In this document: piece after piece, positions 25,837 through 33,711 of the stretch
Layout: every line of letters starts with the position of its first letter
Numbering within the stretch: position 1 is the first letter of the stretch
NCBI GenBank assembly: GCA_944390945.1
Contig: CALXRV010000062.1
Span: 1-34,941, forward strand
DNA: 34,941 bases
Reading direction: 5' to 3'
DNA from: an uncultured Clostridia bacterium
GTDB taxonomy: Bacteria > Bacillota > Dehalobacteriia > UBA4068
Notes under the pieces: model-generated
The model's database searches: none
What the model was told of the DNA's origin: nothing
The model's input: the letters and a program-made list of their open reading frames with translations, nothing else
Position numbers and translations under genes: made by a program

Positions 25837-26589
25837 TTAATCAAGCAGAGTCAGAATCAGCGGCGGCTTACCTTCACGCACCATCACCGTATGCTCGAAC
25901 TGTACGACCTGCCGACGGCGCGGCGTCTTCAACGTCCAGCCATCCGCCATCTCCTCCACATAATCATCGTCCGCGCAAATAAACGGCTCGATCGCAATGA
26001 CCAGGCCCGGTTTCAAGATGCGCCGGTCGCGGCGCTCATAATAATTATATACGCTATCCGGATCATCATGCAGCGTATGCCCGACGCCATGCCCACAAAG
26101 ATTGCGGATCGTCTTCAGCCCATGACGATGCGCCTCCTTTTCCACCGCCAGTCCCACCATGCTAAGCGGCTGCCCGGCAATCGCTGCTGCAATCGCCTTG
26201 GCGCGTGCACTCTGGCAAACATCGAGCAGCTTCTGCGTTGTATGTTTGACCGGCGGCAGAGCATAGCTCCGCCCATTATCAGAGAAAAAGCCATCCTTCA
26301 CCGCACTGACATCAATATTGACCACATCGCCCGGCTGGATCACACGGTCGCCGGGAATGCCGTGCGCCACCTCATCATTCACACAAATACAATTATGCCC
26401 AGGGAAATCATAACAGGAGATCGGCGCAGAAACTGCACCATGCGCGGCGAATACCGCAGCGCCGATCGCGTCTAGCTCGCGGGTGGTGATGCCCGGCTCC
26501 AACGCCTCACCCATCGTTTTTAATGTCAATGCGCAGATATGGCCGATCTCACGCATCGCATCCAGTTCTGTTTGCGTCTTAATGATCAT
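25837..26589 (-). CDS. map: Methionine aminopeptidase, type I
   Basis: Removes the initiator Met from nascent proteins in the cytoplasm. All five metal ligands are present in the pita-bread fold: Asp93, Asp104, His167, Glu201 and Glu232, with substrate-binding His76 (VAHGIP) and His174 (HDDP). The GHGVGHTLHDDP loop is a mild variant of the common GHGIGxxxHExP. Length of 250 aa is normal for the type without an N-terminal extension. GAGAGGAG lies about 13 nt upstream, slightly far. It is not in a ribosomal-protein operon here, which suggests a second map gene elsewhere. Confidence 0.96.
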   Translation of the reverse strand: MIIKTQTELDAMREIGHICALTLKTMGEALEPGITTRELDAIGAAVFAAHGAVSAPISCYDFPGHNCICVNDEVAHGIPGDRVIQPGDVVNIDVSAVKDGFFSDNGRSYALPPVKHTTQKLLDVCQSARAKAIAAAIAGQPLSMVGLAVEKEAHRHGLKTIRNLCGHGVGHTLHDDPDSVYNYYERRDRRILKPGLVIAIEPFICADDDYVEEMADGWTLKTPRRRQVVQFEHTVMVREGKPPLILTLLD

Positions 26590-26848
26590 ACCGTCTTACT
26601 GCTCCTCTCTGCATAGGAAACAACTTGATCCGATTTAGAAGGATTCGCAGAGGATAAAACATATCCTCCTTTTTGCGAAGATTATTTTATCCCGCAGCGT
26701 TGGCCGCCGCTGCAGCGTATCCATGCCGCCCTCTCCGCGAAGCATGTTTGCATGCACACTCCATTGGGGCATTTCCACCAGCTGCAAAGCAGACCTGCGC
26801 GGGATGGGATATCCCGCGCAGGTCATTGCCTTCTCGGCACCGGCTGCC
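26590..26848. other. Intergenic region between the RHH gene and map
   Basis: This 259-bp gap holds the 14-bp hairpin at 26792–26824, a strong AAGGAGG ribosome-like site near 26665–26671 with an ATG two bases after it, and no convincing gene. The frame from that ATG (26662–26579) would encode 27 residues overlapping map; the spacing is too tight and I do not call it. Confidence 0.5.
26792..26824 (-). terminator. Strong hairpin after the RHH gene, no T run
   Basis: A perfect 14-bp, GC-rich stem (26792–26805 with 26811–26824) with a 5-nt loop lies 25 nt after the stop of the RHH gene. Neither strand shows a T tract after it, so it may block RNA decay or pair with Rho termination rather than act as an intrinsic terminator. 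Confidence 0.5.
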
Positions 26849-27049
26849 TCATGCCGTATCGCTGTCACTTTCCTTCTTCGCCTTTGCAGCAGACATTTCT
26901 TTCGGCAGCCTGCCCTCACGCCGCAGCGCCTCACGCAGCAAGAATTCAATATGTCCGTTCACGCTGCGCAAATCATCGGCAGCCCAGCGTTCCAGCGCAG
27001 CAAACAGATCTGCATCCATCCGCAGCGGAAAATTCTTCCGGCCGGCCAT
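26849..27049 (-). CDS. Arc-family ribbon-helix-helix DNA-binding protein
   Basis: A 66-residue protein with the Arc/MetJ-like pattern KNFPLRMDADLFAALERWA, then LRSVNGHIEFLLREAL: a short beta strand that enters the DNA major groove, helix A, a turn and helix B. A basic and Ala/Lys-rich tail follows. It starts 2 nt after the stop of the SPFH gene, so the two are translated together; this pairing recurs in Clostridia. There is no toxin gene next to it, so a toxin–antitoxin role is not supported. The 16-bp palindrome over the promoter of its operon is a natural candidate for its binding site. Confidence 0.88.
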   Translation of the reverse strand: MAGRKNFPLRMDADLFAALERWAADDLRSVNGHIEFLLREALRREGRLPKEMSAAKAKKESDSDTA

Positions 27050-27051
27050 AA

Positions 27052-27942
27052 TCAGTACATGCTCCCGACATTGATCACCGGCTGTGAAGAACGATCCGTA
27101 ATGATCGAAACCATCAGATTATTGATCATGTTCATCTTTCTTTCCTCATCCAACTTGCAGCCGCTATCCTCTTCCAATTTCACAATCGCCATCTGCGCCA
27201 TGCCGACAGCGCCGTCCACAATGATCTGCCGCGCGGCAAGGATAGCTGCAGCCTGCTGCCGCTGTAACATGGCGGAAGCGATCTCCGTTGCATAAGCCAG
27301 GTGCGTCAAGCGTGCTTCCATAATCTGAACGCCAGCCACAGCCAGGCGTTCCTGCAGCTCAGCCTGCAGCTGGGCACTTACTTCATCGCCATTGCGGCGC
27401 AGCGAGATGCGGCCTTCATCAAAATCGTCATAAGGATACTGCGCCGCGACATGGCGCAGCGAAGTTTCGCTCTGGATCTCGACGAATTGCTGATAATTGT
27501 TGACGTCGAGCAATGCCTTTGCTGCATCCGTCACGCGGTAGACAACAACGGTCGCGATTTCAATCGGGTTGCCGCTCTCATCGTTGACCTTCAGCTTTTC
27601 GCTATTAAAATTGCGCACGCGCAGCGACACCTTTTTTGCCGTGGAAAACGGCGTCACCAGCCAGATGCCATCATCCCGGATCACACCCTTATATTTACCG
27701 AAAAACATGATCAGCGCTGCTGTGTTCGGCTGTACGATCACCAGGCCGCAACAAAGTACGAATGCTGCACAGAAAAGGAGAATCCCCAGGACGATCAGCC
27801 AACTGCCACCAATAAAGCAGATCACGCATAATACGAGCAAAATCAATATCGCAAGCAGAGCAAAAAACCCGCTCATCTTGGCTGCCGCGTATTCCGTCGA
27901 ACTACCGCGGATCTCCATTTCCGGCAATGTTTGATGTTCCAT
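27052..27942 (-). CDS. SPFH/Band 7 domain membrane protein
   Basis: A 296-residue stomatin/flotillin-like protein. Two hydrophobic segments (about 23–46 and 49–72) form a hairpin anchor. The SPFH domain follows (about 75–240), with QPNTAALIMFFGKYKGVIRD, VTPFSTAKKVSLRVRNF, the YPYDD segment and LAVAGVQIMEARLTHLAYA. A helical region with QRQQAAAILAARQIIVDGAVGM is typical for oligomerisation. Such proteins scaffold membrane microdomains or protease complexes; the partner here is unknown. Three ATGs occur in a row (27948, 27945, 27942); the last is 8 nt from AGGAG. It is cotranscribed with the RHH gene. Confidence 0.9.
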   Translation of the reverse strand: MEHQTLPEMEIRGSSTEYAAAKMSGFFALLAILILLVLCVICFIGGSWLIVLGILLFCAAFVLCCGLVIVQPNTAALIMFFGKYKGVIRDDGIWLVTPFSTAKKVSLRVRNFNSEKLKVNDESGNPIEIATVVVYRVTDAAKALLDVNNYQQFVEIQSETSLRHVAAQYPYDDFDEGRISLRRNGDEVSAQLQAELQERLAVAGVQIMEARLTHLAYATEIASAMLQRQQAAAILAARQIIVDGAVGMAQMAIVKLEEDSGCKLDEERKMNMINNLMVSIITDRSSQPVINVGSMY

Positions 27943-27991
27943 CATCATCTCTCCTCTCAATTTTCCCCGGTTTTTAAGACTTTTTTATATC

Positions 27992-28007
27992 AATATGATA
28001 TCATATT
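27992..28007. promoter_or_regulatory. 16-bp palindromic operator candidate
   Basis: AATATGATATCATATT is a perfect palindrome. It covers the -10 hexamer (27995–28000) and part of the spacer of the SPFH–RHH promoter, the position expected of a repressor site. Confidence 0.65.
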
Positions 28008-28023
28008 AATATTACTCCGTCAA
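27995..28023 (-). promoter_or_regulatory. SPFH–RHH operon promoter
   Basis: Minus-strand -35 TTGACG (28023–28018), 17-bp spacer, -10 TATCAT (28000–27995). The surrounding sequence is strongly AT-rich compared with the window. Confidence 0.7.
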
Positions 28024-28027
28024 GTAA

Positions 28028-28057
28028 AAAAGAGAACGGCCCGGCCGTTCTCTTTTG
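28028..28057 (-). terminator. DUF4911 gene terminator
   Basis: An 11-bp arm pair (28031–28041 with 28043–28053), extended by A/T pairs, ends in TTTTTT on the minus strand. It lies 20 nt downstream of the DUF4911 stop and just before the SPFH promoter. Confidence 0.85.
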
Positions 28058-28077
28058 CTTTCTGTTTTCAGATCTTT

Positions 28078-28296
28078 CTACGCGGTCTCTATTGCGACTG
28101 GCATCGGCAGGCAATGCAGCACAGCCAGCAGATCCTTACGCGCAGCCGCAGCAAAACGCAGCGCGATCCGTCCTAGGGATGAATCGAGTGTTGTAACGAG
28201 CGCCAGATTGTCATACCCTTCCAACAGCTTGTTGAACAGATCGATATCGCGCGGTGCGACGCGGCAAACCAGCGTCTCGCCTTGATCCTTTTCCAT
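28078..28296 (-). CDS. DUF4911 domain protein
   Basis: A 72-residue protein with the DUF4911 pattern: CRVAPRDIDLFNKLLEGYDN, LALVTTLDSSLGRIALRF and a closing LLAVLHCLPMPVAIE. The domain is confined to anaerobic Bacillota and relatives, with no known function; the size suggests a small alpha/beta fold, possibly a regulator. The start at 28296 is 7 nt from GGAGG, while the ATG 6 nt earlier is only one base away. It is preceded by an unusual 270-bp leader with strong secondary structure and followed by a terminator. dusB lies upstream on the same strand. Confidence 0.85.
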   Translation of the reverse strand: MEKDQGETLVCRVAPRDIDLFNKLLEGYDNLALVTTLDSSLGRIALRFAAAARKDLLAVLHCLPMPVAIETA

Positions 28297-28338
28297 CTTC
28301 ATTCCTCCGCTTCAGTAGACCAATTCAACCGGCGCTTT

Positions 28339-28489
28339 CCCCTCATGCAGTTACATGCGGGGTAAATCCCCGGCAGAAGAGCCATTTCGCCTTTCAACTG
28401 TTGTCCAGGCAGATGAAAGGCGTTCCGCCTGATCCCATCGGGCTCAACGATGACATTTCCTGTCTGCGCCCACAAGGCCCTTCTGCCGG
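28339..28489 (-). ncRNA. Candidate structured leader RNA upstream of the DUF4911 gene
   Basis: On the minus strand a 14-bp closing helix forms between 28489–28476 and 28383–28370. Its only non-Watson–Crick pair is G·U on this strand but A·C on the other, favouring a minus-strand RNA. Inside are a 9-bp hairpin (28422–28414 with 28396–28388) and a 5-bp hairpin (28452–28448 with 28440–28436), with a possible short GACA/TGTC helix. Beyond the closing helix, GGGG (28371–28368), CCCC (28362–28359) and GGGG (28342–28339) allow mutually exclusive pairings before the ribosome site. It matches no riboswitch class I can recall. A TTTGCA-16-TAATAT promoter (28517–28490) would start inside the helix, so the true 5' end is uncertain. 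Confidence 0.4.
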
Positions 28490-28573
28490 ATATTATTTTT
28501 CGACCTTTGCCTGCAAAACCCTTTTTTCGTATCAATAATTCCAAATAAAGGGCAACTGTTGCTTTTTCGTCAT

Positions 28574-29608
28574 TTAATTATCGGCTTCTATCCGCGCTGC
28601 GGCAGAAGATGCCGTCCCAGCGGACGCAAACACCGCGAACAGCGCTTCGATCTCTGCCAGGCTTTCCGCCTGATTGATGCGCTGCCGCAGCTGCGCCGAA
28701 TTGCGCAAACCTTTTGTATACCAGCCCAAATGCCCACGCAGCGAACGAATGGCAAGCGACTCGCCAGCAGCGGCAGTAGCCGGGCTTTCCCCCTCACGCT
28801 GCTGATACCAATAAACGCTGCGCGCGATATGCCGCCGCAAATGACGCAATGCAACCGCTGCGATCTCCGCTGCAGTTGGACGCGCTGGCGCCGCCTCGCC
28901 ACGCAAAACGGCACGAATCTCAGCAAATAACCAGGGATTGCCCAACATCCCGCGGCCAACCATGACGCCGTCGCAGCCGGTCTCTTCCAACATGGACAGC
29001 GCATCCGCTGCAGAAAAGATATCCCCATTACCAACCACCGGGATATCCACCGCCTGCTTAACCGCACGGATGACCGACCAATCCGCCTTCCCACTGTAAA
29101 ACTGCTGTCGAGTCCTGCCGTGCACCGCAAGAAAAGATGCCCCTGCCGCTGCCATGCGGCGCGCGAAATCCACTGCATTCCGGCTGGTATCATCCCATCC
29201 GGCACGGAACTTGCAGGATACAGGCAGCCCGGCGCTGCGCGCTGCTGATACCAGTTTTGCCGCTAATTCCGGTTGACGCATCAGCATACAGCCTTCATTG
29301 TTGCGCGCCACTTTTGGCGCAGGACAGCCCATATTAAGATCGATATACTGCGCACCCAGCATAGCGGCAGCCTCTGCCGCTGCCGCCACAAAATGCGCTT
29401 CACTACCACTAATCTGTACCAGACGCGGGCTCTGCTCACCTTCAATATCCATCAATTCCCAGGTGCGGCGATTACCATAACCCAGCGCACGCGCACTGAT
29501 CATTTCGCCATAGGCCAGATCTGCACCAAATTCACGTACAATCTCACGAAAAGCGCGATTGCTGATGCCGGCCATCGGCGCCGCGCAAATCCGAAAGGGA
29601 AACGCCAT
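28574..29608 (-). CDS. dusB: tRNA-dihydrouridine synthase, DusB type
   Basis: FMN enzyme reducing uridines in the tRNA D-loop. The TIM barrel opens with RICAAPMAGISNRAFR and has YGEMISARAL, QISGSE, and the catalytic Cys95 in IDLNMGCPAPKV. It continues with CKFRAGWDD, VHGRTRQQFYSGKADW, VVGNGDIFSAADA and GVMVGRGMLGNPWLF. A helical RNA-binding domain closes it. Length of 344 aa is slightly long, with an Ala-rich C-terminus. The start at 29608 has AGGAG 6 nt upstream; upstream ATGs lack a site. It follows the yifB-like gene by 78 bp on the same strand. Confidence 0.94.
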   Translation of the reverse strand: MAFPFRICAAPMAGISNRAFREIVREFGADLAYGEMISARALGYGNRRTWELMDIEGEQSPRLVQISGSEAHFVAAAAEAAAMLGAQYIDLNMGCPAPKVARNNEGCMLMRQPELAAKLVSAARSAGLPVSCKFRAGWDDTSRNAVDFARRMAAAGASFLAVHGRTRQQFYSGKADWSVIRAVKQAVDIPVVGNGDIFSAADALSMLEETGCDGVMVGRGMLGNPWLFAEIRAVLRGEAAPARPTAAEIAAVALRHLRRHIARSVYWYQQREGESPATAAAGESLAIRSLRGHLGWYTKGLRNSAQLRQRINQAESLAEIEALFAVFASAGTASSAAARIEADN

Positions 29609-29686
29609 CTTTTGCTCCTGTATCATCATTTCGTCTGCCTGATCTACCATGGGAAATAAGCCGCAGCGGCAAATATGGTCCCTGAT

Positions 29687-31228
29687 CTATTCCATCTCCC
29701 GATCCAGCGTGCGGTATTGCACCGCCTCCGCGATATGCATCGCTTGAATTCGTTCTTCCCCAGCCAAATCTGCAATCGTCCGTGCCACCTTCAGTACGCG
29801 GTCATGCCCGCGCGCGCTCATCTTCAAACTGCGGAACACCTCGCCAAGCAAAATGCTGGCCTCTCTATCCAGACGGCAAAACCGCTGCAGTTCCGCCCGG
29901 CTCATCCAGGCATTGCAACGCGTCGGCAAACCGGCTAGCCGGCGCGCCTGACGTTCCCGTGCAGCCAACACGCGCTCACGGATCGTGCCAGAACTTTCCT
30001 CCCCGCCTTCGCTAGCCGCCAGATCATGATAAGCCACGCGCGGCACTTCGACATGCAGATCAATCCGGTCCAGCAATGGGCCGGAAATGCGTGCCAAATA
30101 GCGCTGCCGCTGATAGGGCGTGCAAGTACATGGTTTTTCCGTATCGCCCCAATACCCGCAGGGGCAAGGGTTCATTGCGCCGACCAGCTGGAAATCCGCC
30201 GGAAATTCCGCATGACCATTACTACGGCTCACTGTCACCACATGCTCCTCCAACGGCTGCCGTAATGCTTCCAGCACATTGCGCTGGAATTCAGGTAACT
30301 CGTCTAGGAACAACACGCCATGGCTTGCCAGACTGATTTCTCCTGGCCGCGGCCTGACTCCACCGCCAATGATGCTGGCGGCTGATGCGCTATGATGTGG
30401 ACTGCGGAACGGACGCTCTGTCAGCAGCGCTGCTCCGCGTGGCAACATACCGCTGACGCTGTAAATCTTGGTCACCTGCATGCTTTCTTCCAATGTAAGA
30501 TCAGGCAACAATCCTGGCAGCCTGCGCGCGAGCATCGTCTTGCCACCGCCAGGCGGACCGATTAAAAGCAGATTATGACCTCCCGCAGCAGCAATCTCCA
30601 ACGCACGCTTCGCCGCATGCTGGCCGCGCACTTCAGCCATATCCGGCAGCGTGGCTGTCTGCGCAGAAGTAAATAAAGCAGCTACGTCTACCTGTTGCGG
30701 CGCAGCAGCATGGTTACCTTCCAGATCCTCTTTCAATTCAGCCAGGCAATTGACTGCATAAACATCAATCCCCTGAACGATCGCCGCCTCCGCCGCATTC
30801 TCCCGCGGCAAATACAGTCGTTCAATCCCCGGCTGCTGCGCCAGATGGCTGGAAATGGCAAGCGCGCCGTCGATCGGCCGCAAAGTACCGTCCAGTGAAA
30901 GTTCGCCGACGAAGGCGCTGCCGGCCAGCGGCGCCTTCTCTGAGATCTGCCCGGTAGCGGCCAGAATGCCGATCGCAATCGGCAAATCGAGCGAAGGCCC
31001 TTCCTTACGAATATCTGCCGGTGCCAGATTAACTGTGATCCGGCGTAGCGGAAAGGCAAAACCGCTGTTTTTCAGCGCAGCACGCACCCGCTCTCGGCTT
31101 TCACGCACCGAAGCATCAGGCAAGCCGACGATTTCAAAAGCGGAAAGCCCTGCCCCGACATCAACCTCCACCACCAGACGATAACCGTCCAACCCGTTCA
31201 CTGCACAGCTCTTGATCATCGCCAGCAT
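29687..31228 (-). CDS. YifB/ComM-family Mg-chelatase-like AAA+ ATPase
   Basis: A 513-residue AAA+ protein. An N-terminal ChlI/Lon-S16-like domain (about 20–165) precedes the ATPase core, with Walker A GPPGGGKT at 224–231 and Walker B LFLDE at 306–310. Four cysteines (355, 357, 367, 369) form a probable zinc site in NPCPCGYWG…CTCTP. The C-terminal Mg_chelatase_C domain includes SARGHDRVLKVARTIADL. In Haemophilus and Vibrio, ComM is a helicase aiding branch migration in natural transformation; the role in Bacillota is less clear. GGAGGG lies 6 nt before the ATG. It starts 31 bp after the coaX stop, so the two are probably cotranscribed. Confidence 0.93.
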   Translation of the reverse strand: MLAMIKSCAVNGLDGYRLVVEVDVGAGLSAFEIVGLPDASVRESRERVRAALKNSGFAFPLRRITVNLAPADIRKEGPSLDLPIAIGILAATGQISEKAPLAGSAFVGELSLDGTLRPIDGALAISSHLAQQPGIERLYLPRENAAEAAIVQGIDVYAVNCLAELKEDLEGNHAAAPQQVDVAALFTSAQTATLPDMAEVRGQHAAKRALEIAAAGGHNLLLIGPPGGGKTMLARRLPGLLPDLTLEESMQVTKIYSVSGMLPRGAALLTERPFRSPHHSASAASIIGGGVRPRPGEISLASHGVLFLDELPEFQRNVLEALRQPLEEHVVTVSRSNGHAEFPADFQLVGAMNPCPCGYWGDTEKPCTCTPYQRQRYLARISGPLLDRIDLHVEVPRVAYHDLAASEGGEESSGTIRERVLAARERQARRLAGLPTRCNAWMSRAELQRFCRLDREASILLGEVFRSLKMSARGHDRVLKVARTIADLAGEERIQAMHIAEAVQYRTLDREME

Positions 31229-31259
31229 GCCGATCCCTCCAGTCTGGCCCTCCGGCAGT

Positions 31260-32027
31260 TCAACGATGCACCCGCTCCCAGATCATCCTCAGCCCCTCCA
31301 GGGTCAGTTGCCCGTCCACCACATCAATCGTCTCAGCAAACGAACTGATAAAAGAAGCCAGGCCTCCGGTCGCAATCACTGTCGCGTCGCAGCCGATCTC
31401 TGCTTTCATACGGCGCACCAGACCATCGATTTGGCCGCCATATCCCCAAAGCAAGCCAGAACGCAGACAATCCGCCGTATTCTTACCCACTGCAGATTGC
31501 GGTCGACGTAGTTCGATATTGGCCAGCTTCGCTGCACGTGCAAACAACGCTTGCTGCGAAATCTCAATTCCCGGACAGATTGCACCACCGATATATTCGC
31601 CAGCAGCCGTTATGCAGTCAAACGTAGTCGCGGTACCGAAATCAACAATGATTAGCGAACCGCTGTATTTTGCATGTGCCGACACCGCGTTGATGATCCG
31701 GTCCGCGCCCACCTCCGCCGGGTTGTCCATCAAAATCGGAATACCGGTATCTGTTTCATAAGTCACAAAGCAGTGCTCGCAACGCAGGTATTTATCCGCC
31801 AGCTTATAAAGGGCGAAATTAACCGCCGGCACCACGGAGCCAACCGCCATGCCGCTGATTTCCTGCAGAGAATGTCCATCCTCCGCCAGCAACTGCCGCA
31901 GCATGACCAGATATTCGTCTTCCGTTTTGCGCGTATCCGTGCTCAGCCTCCAGCTTCGCAGCAGCTTTTCCCCATCAAACAGACCGATCACCAGATGGGT
32001 ATTCCCGCAATCTACAGCCAATAACAT
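31260..32027 (-). CDS. coaX: Type III pantothenate kinase
   Basis: First step of coenzyme A synthesis, phosphorylating pantothenate; type III enzymes resist CoA feedback and need a monovalent cation. ASKHA-fold marks are AVDCGNTHLVIGLF with Asp6, GADRIINA, IIVDFGTATTFD and GGAICPGIEIS, then VIATGGLA. Length of 255 aa is normal. GAGGTGAG precedes the ATG. It has a TTGCCT-17-TATAAT promoter and diverges from birA, a common neighbour of coaX in bacteria. Confidence 0.96.
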   Translation of the reverse strand: MLLAVDCGNTHLVIGLFDGEKLLRSWRLSTDTRKTEDEYLVMLRQLLAEDGHSLQEISGMAVGSVVPAVNFALYKLADKYLRCEHCFVTYETDTGIPILMDNPAEVGADRIINAVSAHAKYSGSLIIVDFGTATTFDCITAAGEYIGGAICPGIEISQQALFARAAKLANIELRRPQSAVGKNTADCLRSGLLWGYGGQIDGLVRRMKAEIGCDATVIATGGLASFISSFAETIDVVDGQLTLEGLRMIWERVHR

Positions 32028-32045
32028 TCATCTCACCTCACTGGC

Positions 32046-32074
32046 ATTATACCGGTTTTGACGCAAAAAGGCAA
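32046..32074 (-). promoter_or_regulatory. coaX promoter
   Basis: Minus-strand TTGCCT (32074–32069), 17-bp spacer, TATAAT (32051–32046), about 19 nt before the ATG, giving a very short leader. Confidence 0.65.
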
Positions 32075-32124
32075 GCTTAGCTATCCCGGCATAGCGCAGC
32101 ATGGCGCCCCGTATACCGGCACGC

Positions 32125-32153
32125 TTGACATCCCTCCGGCAAACTGCGATAAT
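32125..32153 (+). promoter_or_regulatory. birA promoter
   Basis: TTGACA (32125–32130), 17-bp spacer, GATAAT (32148–32153). It is 51 bp from the coaX -35 box, back to back. No obvious biotin-operator dyad is seen over it. Confidence 0.75.
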
Positions 32154-32188
32154 GAGGCTGAATATAAACGGGGAGGCAGCATAAGCTT

Positions 32189-33163
32189 ATGCGTGATAAG
32201 ATCCTGTCCATGCTGCAGGAAGGACAAGAAATCTCCGGCGAGGCGATCAGCTGTGCGCTCAATATCAGCCGTGCAGCCGTGGGCAAGCATATCCAAGTGC
32301 TGCGTGAAGCTGGCTACCAAATCGCGGCAGCGCCGCGCCGCGGCTACCGGCTGATCAGCGCGCCGGATCTGCTGAACCAGATAGAAATTGGCCGCTGGTT
32401 GCCGCCGGACAGCCCCTGGCGAATCGACGATTTCCCGGAATTGGATACCACCATGCGTGAAGCGCGTCGTCTGGCAGAAGAAGGCGCGGCGGAATATCGC
32501 GTCGTCATCGCCGAACGGCAAACGGCCGGTATTGGCCGGCTGGGCCGTCCCTGGTATGGACCTGCCGGCAGCGGACTATGGATGGCACTGCTTTTTCGTC
32601 CCCATATGGCGCCAACGGAAGCGCAACAACTCACTTTATGCAATGCTGTAGCCATCGCTGAAACGTTGACGGCCTTAGGCTTTCCTGTCGGCATCAAATG
32701 GCCAAACGATATCCTTTCTCTGCATCCGGATTATCCCCACCGCAAGCTTTGCGGCATTCGTACCGAAATGCGCGCGGACAGCGATCGTGTCGAATGGCTG
32801 ATCTCTGGGATCGGCGTCAATATTAACATGACGGAGTTTCCACCAGAACTACAGGATATTGCCTGTTCACTCCGCATGCTGCAGCAAGGTCGTCCGCTGC
32901 GGCGCAGTCAACTCGCAGCAGCCTTGCTCCAACAGATCGAACAAACCTACCGCCAGCTCAGCAACAGCGGTTTCGCCGAACTGCGGCAGAGATGGCTGGC
33001 ACATGCGGTCGGCATCGGCGAGCAGGTCAGCATCCATGCGCCAAACGGTATGGAGCGCGGTATTGCCACGGGAATGGATGAAGCAGGCTATCTGCTGCTG
33101 CTGCCGGAAGACGGCGGCCCGGAACGTCGCATTCTGGCCGGCGATATGGTGTTACGCACCTGA
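32189..33163 (+). CDS. birA: Bifunctional biotin–protein ligase / biotin repressor
   Basis: Activates biotin with ATP and attaches it to carboxylase carrier proteins; the N-terminal winged helix (about 1–58, ISGEAISCALNISRAAVGKHIQVLR) allows it to repress biotin genes. The ligase core has QTAGIGRLGRPW at 111–122, WPND at 171–174, the RKLCGI lysine at 186 and GIGVNINM. The glycine loop carries Ile115 where many homologues have Arg or Lys. A C-terminal SH3-like domain (LAGDMVLRT at the end) is present. Length of 324 aa fits BirA. The upstream GGGGAGG is about 12 nt from the ATG, longer than ideal. Confidence 0.95.
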   Translation: MRDKILSMLQEGQEISGEAISCALNISRAAVGKHIQVLREAGYQIAAAPRRGYRLISAPDLLNQIEIGRWLPPDSPWRIDDFPELDTTMREARRLAEEGAAEYRVVIAERQTAGIGRLGRPWYGPAGSGLWMALLFRPHMAPTEAQQLTLCNAVAIAETLTALGFPVGIKWPNDILSLHPDYPHRKLCGIRTEMRADSDRVEWLISGIGVNINMTEFPPELQDIACSLRMLQQGRPLRRSQLAAALLQQIEQTYRQLSNSGFAELRQRWLAHAVGIGEQVSIHAPNGMERGIATGMDEAGYLLLLPEDGGPERRILAGDMVLRT

Positions 33164-33228
33164 ATTTGTGTCAGATTCATCGCTGAATAGCTAAATCTCC
33201 TGCTTAGTAATAAATCCTTACCGCACAT

Positions 33229-33639
33229 TTAGGTATTCCGCTGGTAAATGGTGGCCAAGATGCGCGCCTGCTCTTTCTGATCGCTGATGATGATCGCCAT
33301 CAGCTCACGCTGCTTCACGCAGTGCAACGCCTGGTCCAGCTGTTCATAATAATCAATGGTATCCAGCTTGTCGCGAATCATTACCTGCAGCATGGCGATA
33401 TACTGTTTGGGCAAAGACAGCTGCAGCCGTTCCGGCCGATATGCTTTGCCGCTCAGCTCCTCGAAAATTCCTTCCAGCAGATAATAATGCCGCCGTTCTT
33501 CCCGCTGCATCGTGGCAAGCAGCCGCCGGTCCGGCGGCTGCGGCGCAACGGCCAGCATCATTTCATAAGCCTTTACCGAACGTCGCTGCTGCTGCAATGC
33601 ATTTTTCAGCATCTGCAGCACATCCTCCTGTTCCGACAT
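33229..33639 (-). CDS. Ferritin-like (rubrerythrin-related) helical protein
   Basis: A 136-residue all-helical protein with the four-helix ferritin-like layout: helix A with Glu26 (KAYEMML), helix B with EERRH (Glu47/48, His51), helix C with Glu99 (DYYEQLDQAL), helix D with DQKEQARIL. The first ExxH motif is intact. In the second, the expected (D/E)E-x2-H reads DQKEQ, so a bridging Glu and the His are replaced by Gln. The metal site may therefore be altered or mononuclear. GGGGGG lies 7 nt upstream of the ATG. It is divergent from the FAD oxidoreductase at the window end and convergent with birA. Function could be iron or peroxide related, but this is inference. Confidence 0.75.
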   Translation of the reverse strand: MSEQEDVLQMLKNALQQQRRSVKAYEMMLAVAPQPPDRRLLATMQREERRHYYLLEGIFEELSGKAYRPERLQLSLPKQYIAMLQVMIRDKLDTIDYYEQLDQALHCVKQRELMAIIISDQKEQARILATIYQRNT

Positions 33640-33711
33640 CCCTGATCCCCCCTTTGCCCCATCCTATGCGGCAAAGGGGAAAAAATATACAGCATGCAAA
33701 GGAGCTTATCC

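Noticed and set aside
26579..26662. 27-codon minus-strand frame after a strong AAGGAGG site, overlapping map
   Set aside because: The ATG lies only two bases from the ribosome site, and the peptide resembles no known small protein; the purine run may be chance.
26849..27049. Toxin–antitoxin system based on the RHH protein
   Set aside because: No small toxin gene lies next to it; its partner is an SPFH membrane protein.
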